Positions 11,782-22,387 of a stretch of 64,000 bases of DNA are shown one piece after another (position 1 is the stretch's first letter; each line of letters begins with the position of its first letter). The position numbers and the translations under genes were made by a program. Origin of the DNA: Celoporthe dispersa (taxonomy: Eukaryota; Ascomycota; Sordariomycetes; Diaporthales; Cryphonectriaceae); contig WAID01000009.1 in NCBI GenBank assembly GCA_016584495.1, positions 1,054,001 to 1,118,000 on the forward strand. The letters run 5' to 3'. Under the pieces are notes generated by a model. The model was not told where the DNA came from. It saw only the letters and a program-made list of their open reading frames with translations, and ran no database searches.

Positions 11782-13483
11782 TCATTCCGTCGTCCCCGCC
11801 GCCATCTCCGCAGGCACCGGCGTATCCTGCCGGCTCCCCGTCACCGGGTTAAACAGGCTCCCCGATTGTGCCGCTTCCCCCATCCTCGCCAGCCTCGACA
11901 CGGCCGGCCCCACCATTGTGATCTGGTTGTTGTTCCTGGACGGCGGCATCGTCGGCGTACGCACCACATCGACGTCCATCTCGCTGGGCGTGAGGCTGAT
12001 GGCCCTCCTGGGGTCCACCTCGACCGAGAACGATGATCCTTCCTGCAGCTCGGAATCAGACATTGTCACGTCCGCCATGGCATCATCATCATCATAACCA
12101 CCATGATCACCACCGGCGACCTCCTCAGACGTCTCAATGCTCGGCGTGGCGATATCCATAGGCGACCGCACCAGGCTCCGAGCCATCACGGGCTGCTGTA
12201 CAGCAGGAACCCCCCTGCAGCAGCTGCCATGGCCCGCGAGCTGAGACCAGCACCAGCCCCAGCCCCAGCCCCCGCCTCGCCCTGCGCCCTCGTCGCCGCC
12301 CTCAGCGCGGCGATAGCCCTGCCGACCTCATCCTCCCCGCCCTCCTCCTCCTCGTTCCCGATGGTCCACACCCACCGCCTATTCCTCTCCTTCCTCTTCC
12401 TCTTCCTGATGCCCACCGGGCTCCCGCCCACAGGCGACGTGGGCGTCCGCGCCACCAGCCCGGCCATCCGCCTCCTCATCTCCTCGAATGGGCCCGGCGT
12501 CATGCCGCCGTCGCGCGTGGCCTCCTCGTCCGCAGGCGAGGAGGGGGCTAGCCCGCTGCGGCTGGCTGGGCGGCAGCAGCCGACGGCGATGACGGCAGCG
12601 GCGAGCTGTCCTCTGCGAGCAGCAGGTCGATGTGCGACGTGACGTACTCGTTGGTGGTGATGATGCGCTCGATGGGGCTCTCGTAGCAGACGCGGCGGGC
12701 AGCCCTCTCGGCCAGGCGCTGGGACTGGCGGCGGGGAGAGATGGGCGTCCGGGCCGTGGGCGGCGGGAGCGGCGAGTTGCGGAGGATCGAGTGCAGGGAG
12801 CGGTTGCGGACGTAGGGAGGCGATACGTTGTTGTTGGGCCTGGTGACGGCGAGAGGGAGGGTGTTCCGGCGTTGTTGTTGATTAGGGTGCGGTGTCGCGG
12901 CGGCGGGGCTACCGATCATCGCCGCTGCCTGGTGCCGAGACGCTGTTGGTGTCGTCAGTGGCGTCGTGGAGGAGCAGGAGGAGGAGCAGCCGTTGTCCAG
13001 GATGGTCACCGGCGCGGCTATCGTCGATGCGGACGTGTCTGCTGTGCTGAAGGAGAAGGGCTTCGCCTCGCTGCCGTCGACCGGTCCCGCGGACAAGGGC
13101 GGCGTCGCCGTCATCGTGCTCGGGAAGCAGACAGCATCCTGAAGGCTCGCCACCGCGGGAGATATCGGCTGGGCCGTGAGAGGAGTCTCGGGGGCCGAGA
13201 CGAAGGGCGTTGGGGCTCCTCCAAAGGGGGTCTTGGGCGCCAGGTTCTGGGTCTGCAGCCGGAGGGGCTGTTGCTGCTGCTTGGTGTTGATGGCCGTCAC
13301 GGGCGTCGAGCGGTCGATGGCCGTGGCGTAGACATTGGAGAGGGTGTTGAAGGAGGTTGGTGATGTCGGGTTGACGACGGCGGCGATGGTCCTGGAGGCT
13401 CGGAGGTTGGGGCCGCTGGATATGGCCTTGATCTGGAGAGAGAGCCTCGGTCTCTTTGGCGGTGGGTTCTGGTGTCCCGCCAT
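11782..13483 (-). CDS. Uncharacterised basic low-complexity (probably nuclear) protein
   Basis: I do not recognise a named family. Read through two one-base breaks the gene gives about 567 aa in a single exon: start at 13483 (MAGHQNPPPKRPRLSLQIK), stop at 11782. The breaks are near plus-strand 12552-12554 (three C where four are needed) and 12210-12215 (six C where seven are needed); after both corrections the length is 1704 nt, a whole number of codons. Features: a KRPR-type basic patch at the N-terminus, long S/T/P-rich disorder, an ordered-looking core (RRQSQRLAERAARRV, then TTNEYVTSHIDLLL), TPGPFEEMRRRMAGL, an RKRKRKERNRRWVWTIG basic segment followed by a Glu-rich stretch, and an acidic C-terminal part. 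The NLS-like signals suggest a nuclear location; that is inference. Block conservation in other ascomycetes would confirm the frame joins. Confidence 0.65.
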
Positions 13484-13653
13484 GGCTGTCGTGACAGGAG
13501 CGGAGAGGCAGGGACGACGACCAAGATGAGGAGGAGTGAGTGACAAGGCAGACAGTGTGACCGGGCCGTGGTAGTAGTAGTAGTAGATAGCCCACACACG
13601 AGGAGTGACCCCAGAGAGAGACAGCAGTTTGCCCTTCTTTAGAGCGATGGTTG

Positions 13654-13684
13654 AGCAGAGCAGAGCAGAGCAGAGCAGAGCAGG
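13654..13684. repeat. (CAGAG)n pentanucleotide repeat
   Basis: About six tandem GCAGA/CAGAG units in the 5' leader of the minus-strand basic protein gene. Confidence 0.85.
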
Positions 13685-15075
13685 GCAGGATAGAGAGGTG
13701 CAGTGGGTTCGAGGTGGATCGCACGATATAATGCGAAACACGAAACAACCTGGTTTGAGGTCTCTGGGCCGACGTCAGATGAGCGTGGCTATGTCTGTAG
13801 CAGATGACTCTCTCTTCTCTCTTCTCTCTCGCTCTCGCTCTCCCTCTCTCTCTCCCTTTCTCAAGGCGACCGACAGAACTGAATCGTGGGCGGCAAAGAA
13901 GAAGTGGAGCGAAGAAGAAGAAGAGAAGAAAAAAAAAAGGTTTTCGAGATCGTTGGGGACCAAAAGAATCCGGGGGAAGGAATAATGGTCGGCGGCTATA
14001 TAATGTGACAGGGGTGGGTGTGGTGGGAACAAAGTGTACTAGCAGAGGCGTGTGTGACAGACGGGAAGGCTTCCCTCCCTCCCCCTCCTCTCGGCAGGAT
14101 AGAAAGAAACAAAAGACAGGCAGGACCAAGAGAGAGGCCCTAGATAAGAAGAAGAAGAAAAGCACCGGTAGGCTAATGCACAGGAGAAGCACACAATAGA
14201 CGCGATAGATCAGGGAAGAAGGAGGAGAAGGTTGGACCCAACAGGCCTAGATCGGACTCTTAACCATGGCTCCAGGAGGCGGGAAGGAGATCTGGCCGAC
14301 CCGGGAAAGCAGGAGAGGGAGAAAAAGGACAAAAAAGAACTTGTTGAGAAGGTTCTGACTTGGGCTCCGCGGGACAGTTGGAGCCCTACAGCAGACCGAC
14401 TTCATGGGACGACCCATACGTACCCCAGATCCTCCTTTTTCCCTCCTCCTCCTCCTCCTCCTCCTCCTCCTCCCTCCTCCCTCTGCTCTTCCTCCTGCTC
14501 CTCTCCTCGCCCCGTCCGAGCCTCCCAGACACCAGACGACCTGGATCCTACCCCAACCACGCCACAGCAGGACGATGCGATGGTGCAGGGTGGGTGTGGT
14601 GGTTGGTGAACGAGCAGGGTTGGGCGCATCCGCCTTGGTTTAGCTCCAAGCACCTGGTGAGCCCGTAAGCGCTGCGTACTCGCATAGCGGCACAGGCGGC
14701 TAGCCAATCAAGGCGGCTACATGCAGTGCCCCTGGCCGCCTCGTCACAATTGGCGTCTATCCGGGTCAGATTTGTTACGGGGGGTGTCCAGAGAACCATG
14801 GTCCTGGTCCGGTCATGGCAGATGGTCTGCCTCCAACACCGATAGGCCCGCCCAGGGAGATTTTTAAGAGTCCATACTCGCTTGTCAGTCCGCTGTATAA
14901 GACGCCGCCTCCTGACACTACTTTTGGGGTTTTGGCGCGCACACACACACACATACACACACACACCACAAAGGATAAAAAAAAAGAAGAAAAAAACAAG
15001 GGCAAAAAAAAAGGGCGGTGACATCCCAGCACACGAGAAGGTAGGATCGCAGGAGGAGTGATGAGGGGCGGCAGC

Positions 15076-15079
<4 letters not shown>

Positions 15080-15113
<34 letters not shown>

Positions 15114-15130
15114 TGTGTGTTGTGTGTGTG
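15080..15130. repeat. Compound (GA)n(GT)n microsatellite
   Basis: About 15 GA units followed directly by about 9 GT units. Confidence 0.9.
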
Positions 15131-16161
15131 GCTTGCTCGCATTTTCCCAATTGCTCGCCAGCCGAGTCAAGCTTTTTTTTCTTCTTTTTTTTTTGACTGG
15201 CGGATTGACGCTGCTACTTAGGCGGGCGTCAGACGCTTGCTGGCGCGGCTGTACTCTGGCCAGACAGCAGGCAGCTAACTAACTAAACGACTGACCTCTG
15301 TTGCGTTAAAAGTCCCAAAGGATTCTCAGCACATGCGGTTCCAATGGGGCGAAGGAAGGCCACCCTCGTTGTGTCGTGAACCCTAAAGCTGTCCCCGCGC
15401 CACATGGACACGTTAGCCGAACCCACCGGCCTAGTTTTGCCAGGTAATCTGTTCTCCTCCGTCTGCTATGTGCCAGAGTAGTTGTAGGTCCACCCCGGCC
15501 CGCTCCCACCCATGCTAGGACCCCCGATGGCTAGAGGCCAGGGCGAGGTAAGAAGAGGCCGGCAGTGGCATACTATTAGGTCGCAGTAGAGAGGGGCCGG
15601 GTCGAACTGGAAACCAGGATGACAAAGAGGCCAAAGGTGACACAAAAGGGACCGGTCAGAGGGAGGAGGGAGAGGGCCAGGGGTCGGGGGAGGGACGTAA
15701 GCTTTGTTGTTAAGCTGCCGCCGGGCTGAGCGGATTGGACAGATCAGCGGACTGCCCAAGAGAGAGAGAACACACACACACACACACAGCGCAGGGCAGA
15801 GCAAGTTTTGAGGGGAGGCTGTTGGGCAGGGCAGCGTGGGGTGTCACTCTCGCATGTGCGTGCCCATGGAGCCAGAAGAGGGAAAATCTCTCGTTCGCTT
15901 CCTTTCAGGATGGATGCACACAATCTGTCAGCCCCTTCTTCCTTCCCAACACTGTTCACGTCTGGGGCCAAGAGCGTCTCCAAAAAGTCGGTGAATGTGA
16001 AGACAAAAGATCCTTCCTCCGTCACATCCTCCCACCTGGACCGAGCACAGGCCCACCACCATTCCTTCCTGCCTCTCTGCGGCGTGTGTCTTGCTGCATG
16101 GCTGGCTGACGGCGCCCGTCCTGTCGTTGCCGAGTATGGTGGACTCGGCGTTGGCAGCTGC

Positions 16162-17388
16162 CTATGTTCCTGAGCGGACCTCGCCAGCCAGCTTACACAT
16201 GGCCTTCTCGAACGCGAAGCTGACATCCGCGTACACCGCATCGTCCGACGGCATGAGCTGCGCGCCCTTCATCCCACATAGGCCGTTCTCGCGGTCCAGA
16301 AACCATGTGAGGTTCGGGGCTCCACCCCACGCGACCGTCCCCTTTCCCCGCCAGCCCGGTTTGGCCTCCATGTCGACAATACCACACAGACAGTGGTCTA
16401 TCTCTCCCTTTCGGCTGCCACGTGCTATGGCCCGCGTCATGGCCGGCACGGAGAAGACGAATTCGTTCATCGACTCCCTCTGCGCCGCACTGAGCTGTGG
16501 CCTGAGCATCTCGACCGCAGTCGCCCGCTTCAGCACCTTCTCGTCCTCGGCCAGCAGGCTCTGGAGGATCTTCACGTAGCCGCCTCCACGGATGAAGGTC
16601 CCCTGGCCGCCGTAGCAGTGCTCTGTCGTCGATGGGTCCTGGGTCCCCTGGGAGCTCGCGGTGTAGCTGCCGTCCTCAGTCCTCCGCGACATGGTCGCAA
16701 GCTGCGCACCCGGCACCTCGAGAGGGAAAAACGTGATCGCGTCCTGCCCCACACCCACCGCGCTGAATATGATCTTGTCCATGTATTCCGACAATCTCAT
16801 ACCCGTAACCCGCTCAACAGCTAGGCCGGCCCAGTCGAGGCCACAGCTGTAGATCCAGGAGGTGCCGGGCTCAAACAGCAACGGCATGTTGAAGAGCCTC
16901 GGCACGGGCCCGGGCTCGCGCGGGTGCTGCTGCCGCCACGCCCCCAGCAGGGGATGAATGAAGTCATAACCAAGCCCTGAGGTGTGAGACAAGAGGTGGC
17001 GGAAGGTGATCTTGTTCTTTGGTGTCTCGTACTCGGGTGTCGGCTCCGCCTTTTTGATGATCTTGAGCTCGGCGAGCTCGGGGAGGACGTCGTAGACCGG
17101 GCTGTCCAGGCCGAGGCGGCCCTCCTCGACGAGCCTCATGATGGAGATGCTGGTGAGAAGCTTGGTGCACGACGCCGCCCACATATAAGTGTCCTCGGCC
17201 ATGGGTTGTGCGTCTGGCTCGAACGAGGCATAGCCAAAGGTGCTGTGGTACTGGAAAGCACCGGTGGCGTCTGATGCGTAGAAGATGGCATTGGGGATCT
17301 TTTTCTCGTCCACGAGCTGTTGGACCAAGTTTTCGAAAGCTGCAGCCATTTTTTCGTGAGAGAAGGTGTTGCCCGGGGCGTATCTCAA
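16162..17388 (-). CDS. Beta-lactamase-fold serine esterase/transesterase (PF00144)
   Basis: Class C beta-lactamase-related family (includes EstB esterases and LovD-type acyltransferases). Single exon, up to 408 aa. The nucleophile and general base are in S73-C-T-K76 (the family S-x-x-K), the second catalytic element is Y180-S-C (position of the Y-x-N tyrosine), and HTSGLGYDF (135-143) is the conserved post-motif loop. The third motif region reads AWGGAPNLTWFLD near the C-terminus, in the position of KTG. No signal peptide is obvious, so a cytosolic esterase or transesterase is more likely than a secreted penicillin-binding protein. The N-terminal ATG at 17388 and an internal one at residue 14 (MAAAFENLV) are both possible; the second fits family starts better. 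No polyketide or peptide synthase lies in the window, so no secondary-metabolite role can be claimed. Confidence 0.88.
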   Translation of the reverse strand: MRYAPGNTFSHEKMAAAFENLVQQLVDEKKIPNAIFYASDATGAFQYHSTFGYASFEPDAQPMAEDTYMWAASCTKLLTSISIMRLVEEGRLGLDSPVYDVLPELAELKIIKKAEPTPEYETPKNKITFRHLLSHTSGLGYDFIHPLLGAWRQQHPREPGPVPRLFNMPLLFEPGTSWIYSCGLDWAGLAVERVTGMRLSEYMDKIIFSAVGVGQDAITFFPLEVPGAQLATMSRRTEDGSYTASSQGTQDPSTTEHCYGGQGTFIRGGGYVKILQSLLAEDEKVLKRATAVEMLRPQLSAAQRESMNEFVFSVPAMTRAIARGSRKGEIDHCLCGIVDMEAKPGWRGKGTVAWGGAPNLTWFLDRENGLCGMKGAQLMPSDDAVYADVSFAFEKAMCKLAGEVRSGT

Positions 17389-18088
17389 CCTCCAGAGGAC
17401 CAGAACAAGAACTCAAGCCGCGGTCGTCCCTCCGCGCGGGAGAAGAGAGGAGAGGGGAAGCAGCCCAACATGTTGACTTCTTTTGTATATTAAGCAAGCA
17501 GGTAGTCAGATAGGATCGGGTGCAAGTAAACCCTCAAGGCCAGGCCCTCAGCAGTGAAAAATGATGCGACCATTTGTCGTTAGACACTCCCGAGAAGGGA
17601 AATGTTGCGAGTCCGCGGTGCAGGCGATACACGTCCGGTCCGGCTGCCTCGGTGCACCATTCCTTTTTAATTAAAGGCCCCGCTCCAGTGTGGCATCAAG
17701 CAGGGGGACTGGTGATTGCTGGGTGGACCGTCAGCCAGAGCGCGGAGGTCTTGTGTGGAAATCCGTCTTGTTGTACAGTAGAGATTGACTCGCAGGAGGA
17801 ACGCGAGGGAGGAGACTCCAATGCATGGCGAGGCTTCCAGTGATGCTCCTGGTAGGTGCAGTGGAGACCCTGGTAATGATTAGTCAGCTTGATCAGTATG
17901 CCTTCCCACGCTTGCATTGACTCAGACTTCTGACCTGCATGTTGTGTTGGGCCTTGCCAGTACCGCGACAAGTCGAGACCACTGTTCATGTCCTGGGTGC
18001 CAAGCTCCTCTGGCAACACGGTGATGCTCTGGCAGGCCCAACACGATGAGACGAGGGCCGGCTCCGTAAAGCCTTACGAGAGGTCACA
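17389..18088. promoter_or_regulatory. Divergent region, beta-lactamase-like / polymerase iota
   Basis: 700 bp between two divergent starts. ORFs present on the minus strand (for example around 17700-18019) have no recognisable family signature. No other signal seen. Confidence 0.5.
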
Positions 18089-20039
18089 ATGGCATTCCCG
18101 GTGAAGACCAAGAAGATTCCCCGGATGAGACAGGACAGGATAGTCCTGCATTTCGTAAGATCTACGAAGCCCAACCCAGCCAAGCGCGAGACAAGCCAGT
18201 AACTCATAAATGTATCTCTCTCTCCCTCTCCCTCCGCTCCCTAGGACTATGACTGCTTCTACGCACAGGTGGTCGAGAACGCTCAGCCCGCGTTGAGGTC
18301 TCTGCCCCTGGGCATCAGGCAGAAGAGCATCCTGGCCACGTGCAACTACGTCGCCCGCAGCCGAGGCGTCCGGAAGCTCCAGCTCATCTCGGAGGCCAAG
18401 AAGGTCTGCCCGGACCTGGTCCTGGCGGACGGCGAGGACCTGTCTGCCTTTCGTGACGTGTCCAAGAGGCTGTACGGCCTGCTGAGGTCGTACTCCTGGA
18501 GCAAGAAAGTCGAGCGCCTGGGCCTGGACGAGATCTTCCTCGACGTCACCGACATCATCGCCTACAATGTTGGTCTTCTCAACGCCAACGCGCTCCCTGG
18601 CTCCTTCTTTTGTCTGGCACGAGACAACCCGGAGGAGGGCTTCAGCTTCGATGCCTCAGCCGTGGCCGGATGCGTTGTGGGGACCAGCGACGGGGAGGGG
18701 CCCAGCTACGAGAACCCGCTGTTCGTGAGGCTCGTCCTTGCCTCCCACCTGGCGAGATACCTGCGCCTCAAGATCGAGGAGGAGGGCTACACCTCGGCCT
18801 GCGGCATCTCGACCAACAAGCTCCTGAGCAAACTCGCCGGGAGCGTCAACAAGCCGAGGGACCAGACGACCCTGCTGTCGCTCCACCAGGAGGATGTTCT
18901 GAGTTTTGTCGACTCCCATGGGCTCCGCAAGGTTCCTGGGATCGGGTGCAGGATCACGCACGCGCTGGAGAGCTTCTTCCTGGGCGGGGACGCAGGCACG
19001 GAGAGCTACACCAGGGGGTCCTCCATGACCGTCGGCGAGCTCCGAGGCCACCCTGATGTCTCCCCCTCAGATGCTGGAAAGGCTGCTGGGCAGCCGCACA
19101 GGATCGGAAAGGGGCATTGGGGAGAAGGTGTGGGGGCTCGTGCACGGGATCGACGACACAGAGGTCAAGGCCGCGAGCAACGTGCCAACACAGATCTCGA
19201 TCGAGGACACGTACCCCGGGCCGGCCGGCGGGCTCAACACGGCTGCAGAGGTGGAGCGGGAGATGCTAAAGCTTACTGCGTCCCTGCTACGCCGGATGTA
19301 TGCTGACCTCACCGAGGATGAGGACGCAGGCGAGAGGACGCCGCCGCCGCCCGCCCATGGAGCTTCAGCTTCTGCAGACAGAGGCTCCCGGACCCGAAGG
19401 ACATGGCTCGCGCACCCCAAGACGCTCCGGCTGTCAACCCGCCCCAAGACGTCATACAGTGATGGCAAGCCCTACAACTGGGCCCGGTCGAGTCGCAGCC
19501 AGCCGCTCCCGACCTTCATCTTTACCGGCCTCGACAGGCTGGATGACGACGCCATGGTGGCGAAGCTCGTCAGAAAGGCGCTCCTGCCGATGTTCTCGGC
19601 CTTGAACCCGGCCAAGGACGGTTGGAACATCGGGATGATCAACATCTGCGTGGTGAACATGGTCCCCACGGCCGCCGAGCCAGGCGCAGCGGGGAGCGGG
19701 CGGGACATCTCGCAGATGTTCAGGAGGCAGGAGGATGTGCTGCGAGACTTTAGGGTACATGATGAAACAGGAGGAGGAGGAGGAGGAGGAGGAGAAGAAG
19801 AAGAAGAGAGCGCCAAGCTCGATATTCCAGGGGGACGAGCCAGCGCAGCCCTGACGTGTCTGTCCCTCCAGCGGTTTCGGACAACGACATGGGCGCATAC
19901 GATGTCGACACGGCGGAGGGGGGAGACGGGAGCTTGGCACGAGCTGGATGGAAGCCAGGCCTGTCGACGATGCGGCTACTTTATCCCTCCATTCGCGATG
20001 GCTGCCCACGAGCGATACCACGAGCTCGGAGATGGTTGA
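18089..20039 (+). CDS. Y-family DNA polymerase, iota-like
   Basis: Translesion DNA polymerase acting in the nucleus. Exon 1 18089-18154 encodes MAFPVKTKK...RIVLHF and joins exon 2 (18245-19754) to give the catalytic LHFDYDCFYAQVV motif; further catalytic acidic residues are in RLGLDEIFLDVTD. The fingers/thumb include LASHLARYLRLKI, CGISTNKLLSKLAGSVNKP and the helix-hairpin-helix KVPGIGCRI. Exon 3 (19872-20039) ends with a UBZ-like zinc finger, CRRCGYFIPPFAMAAHERYH, typical of polymerase eta/iota. One frame break: five C at 19062-19066 where four restore DVSPQMLERLLG; the corrected length is 1743 nt (581 codons). The exon 3 start is uncertain: an earlier acceptor (exon from 19831) plus removal of single G bases at two G runs would give a more acidic linker. 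Iota-like rather than eta is based on the compact size and on YTRGSSMTVGELR-GSERGIGEKVW spacing. Confidence 0.88.
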
Positions 20040-20452
20040 GATGACCTCCACAGCCAGCCAGAATAGTACGCAGTAAGCCAGGGGGAGGGGGGAATAAATA
20101 TTAAAAAAAAAAAAAAAAGGCAGAGCCCCATTGTCTGAACCATTCCAGTAGATCAGGGAGCCTTAAGACTCAAAACCGTCTCCTCAACGTCCAAAGAATT
20201 GCTACGAAAAAGAGTTAGATATTTTTTTTCTCTCGAGAATCCTCTTCTCTTACTATTACAGAGTACTTATAAGCATGTACTTGTCTGGAGAGGATGATTA
20301 CAGGGATTGATTGCTCTTGCGGGGGGAGCTTTATCGATAGGATGACGGGCGCCCCAGCTTGATGACATGCATATCCATCCATCCATCCATCCTCCCTCTC
20401 TGGATCACAAGCCAAGTAATAAAACACCTTGCAAGACCATGAAAGAGTCAAG
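20040..20452. promoter_or_regulatory. Intergenic between polymerase iota and TRAPPC13
   Basis: 413 bp tandem spacer. It contains a poly-A run (20103-20118), a T-rich stretch at 20220-20230 and ATCC repeats (about 20372-20392). It should hold the polymerase 3' end and the TRAPPC13 promoter. Confidence 0.5.
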
Positions 20453-21711
20453 ATGAGCCACCAGCGATACCCCTCCCACGATCCCCTCAAGGAGCCACAC
20501 TCCATCTCCCTCAAGGTCCTCAGGCAAGCAAACCAACCTCTCTCCTCTCTCTCTCTCTCTCTCCCCCCCCTCTCCCCGCCAACCCTTCTCACCAGGTCTG
20601 ACCGTCCGGCTGATCATCTTCTGTGCTTCCTCGACCCAGGCTCTCTCGGCCCTCCCTGGTGACCCAGCACCCTCTCCCCCCGACGGCCCAGCCCTCGAAC
20701 CAGGCCCACCACCACCACCCACCACCTCCTCCCGTGCCCGCCTCCCTCGCCTACACCACCACCGAGACCACCACCGACCACCCCGACACAAACCCGACCC
20801 CTTTCCTCCTCAGCCCCGTCCTCAACCTCCCTCCGTCCTTCGGCTCCGCCTACGTCGGCGAGACCTTCTCCTGCACGCTATGCGCCAACCACGAGGCAGA
20901 CCCCGACGCCCCCGCGGCGGGCAGCACTAAAAAGTCCATCCGCGACGTCCGCATCGAGGCCGAGATGAAGACGCCCTCCTCGTCCTCGGGCGCCGGCACC
21001 AAGCTGCCCCTCCTGCCCCCTCCGTCGGGCGAGAACGAGGGAGCAGGCGCAGGAGCAGGAGGGGGCGTCGACCTCGACCCCGGCCGCACCCTCCAGCGCG
21101 TCGTCAACTTCGACCTGAAGGACGAGGGCAACCACGTCCTGGGCGTGACGGTGTCATACTACGAGGCGACCGAGACCTCGGGCCGCACGAGGACCTTCCG
21201 GAAGCTGTACCAGTTCGTCTGCAAGCCCAGCCTGATCGTGAGGACCAAGGCCGGGCCGCTGCCTGCTCTGCGGCGGCGGCAGCAGCAGCAGCCGACACCT
21301 CCGCCCGATGGCGACGGCGGCGAGGCCAAGGGGGCACAAGAAGCTGCTGCCGAAGGCGCCGCGGCGGCCGCCACCGGGCGGAGGTGGGTCCTCGAGGCCC
21401 AGCTCGAGAACTGCTCCGAGGACACCATGCAGCTGGAGCGCGTGGTCCTGGAGCTCGAGCCCGGCCTGCGCTACCGCGACTGCAACTGGGAGGCGAGCGG
21501 GGGCCCCGGCCCGTGCTGCACCCTTCCGAGGTGGAGCAGGTGTGTTTTGTGATCGAGGAGGACGAAGGGGGCCGCCCGCGGCGGAGGGGGTCAGGCCGTG
21601 AGGGAGGAGGAGGGGAGGATCCTGTTTGGGACGCTGGGGATCGGCTGGCGCGGGGAGATGGGGAGCCGAGGGTGGCTTGCGACGGGGAGGCTGGGCACCA
21701 GGCATCTCTGA
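20453..21711 (+). CDS. TRAPPC13-like protein (DUF974), TRAPP vesicle-tethering complex
   Basis: Fungal homologue of trafficking protein particle complex subunit 13, a peripheral TRAPP component in ER-Golgi/autophagy traffic. Exon 1 is 20453-20523 (MSHQRYPSHDPLKEPHSISL...), exon 2 20640-21711, joined by a GC-AG intron (AG/GCAAGC donor at 20524); no GT donor keeps the conserved SLKVLRLSRPSL join. Family blocks: LNLPPSFGSAYVGETFSC, LQRVVNFDLKDEGNHVLGV, RTFRKLYQF, then EAQLENCSEDTMQLERVVL, LHPSEVEQVCFVIEEDE, and LFGTLGIGWRGEMGSRGWLA. Two frame breaks: G5 at 21499-21503 lacks one base, and one base is extra in G5 at 21567-21571 or 21586-21590. They cancel, so the total stays 1143 nt (381 codons). 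The C-terminus could extend if the gtgagc after 21713 is a real donor. Confidence 0.88.
20524..20639 (+). other. GC-AG intron
   Basis: Donor AG/GCAAGC and acceptor CCCAG/G, with a (CT)n tract of about 25 bp inside. The GC donor has the strong flanking consensus that real GC-AG introns need. Removing it joins a conserved leucine/arginine-rich strand of TRAPPC13 in frame. Confidence 0.8.
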
Positions 21712-22387
21712 CGGTGAGCTCTTTTTTTTTCTTGGTTTGCTCGAGATGTCTGCGGGACGGTGAGACGGTGTGTCAGGCTGGCAGGTACCTTACTGAACGT
21801 CTGCTGGACAAGGCAAGACATGTACAACCGGCCGTCGTCACCCCCCAACATGATACAACCCCTTCAGCCATACCAGTCAATATTGATGATGATGATGATG
21901 ATGATGATGCAGAGTCTTTTTTGATCTAATCACTTCCCAACGCTAGAACCCAAGGTCCTCCCTCGTCTCTTGTGACGGGTGATCCTTATTTTAACAACCA
22001 GTCGGGTGGAACCTCCTCCTGTCGCCCTTGTGCCATGGCTGCCTTTGCACATTCACCTACTTATACATGATTCTCTTTCCCTCCTTCTCTCTCCATAGAT
22101 GACAAAATGCCTTTGTCAGAAAAACAAAAAATCTAGCCTGGCGCTGATGATCCAAATAGTCTCCTCTTCACCGCTACCACACACCCAATACAGCTTGAAA
22201 CCTGGCCAGCTGATGATGATACAATTTGAGCCTTTTTTTCCCCCTCTCTCTTCCCCCCTTCTCTAGGCCTCTTTGTTGGAACGTGAGACGTCTCTCTCTC
22301 TCGTTCTCTCGCTCTTTCTGACCCTCGCATCTCGGACCCCCCGTTCCCCTTTAGGCTGACCATCTGCGCAGGCGCCTCTTGAGGGTA
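21712..22387. other. Convergent 3' region TRAPPC13 / DENN
   Basis: 676 bp between two stop codons. A (GAT)n repeat of about 8 units lies at 21885-21909 and CT-rich DNA around 22070-22330. A possible extra TRAPPC13 3' intron may begin at 21714. No further gene seen. Confidence 0.5.

Larger units (their letters stand above)
13484..16161. other. 2.7 kb intergenic region rich in simple repeats
   Basis: Lies between the start of the basic protein gene and the stop of the beta-lactamase-like gene. It holds a pentanucleotide (CAGAG)n at 13654-13684, (CTC)n at 14442-14476, (AC)n at 14940-14969, (GA)n at 15080-15110 running into (GT)n to about 15130, and (AC)n at 15771-15788. A TATATAA-like element occurs near 13996-14003. 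No coding region could be supported. Confidence 0.6.

Noticed and set aside
14232..15150. ORFs around the CTC, AC and GA repeats
   Set aside because: Translations are repeat-derived (poly-S, poly-P, poly-L) with no conserved segment.
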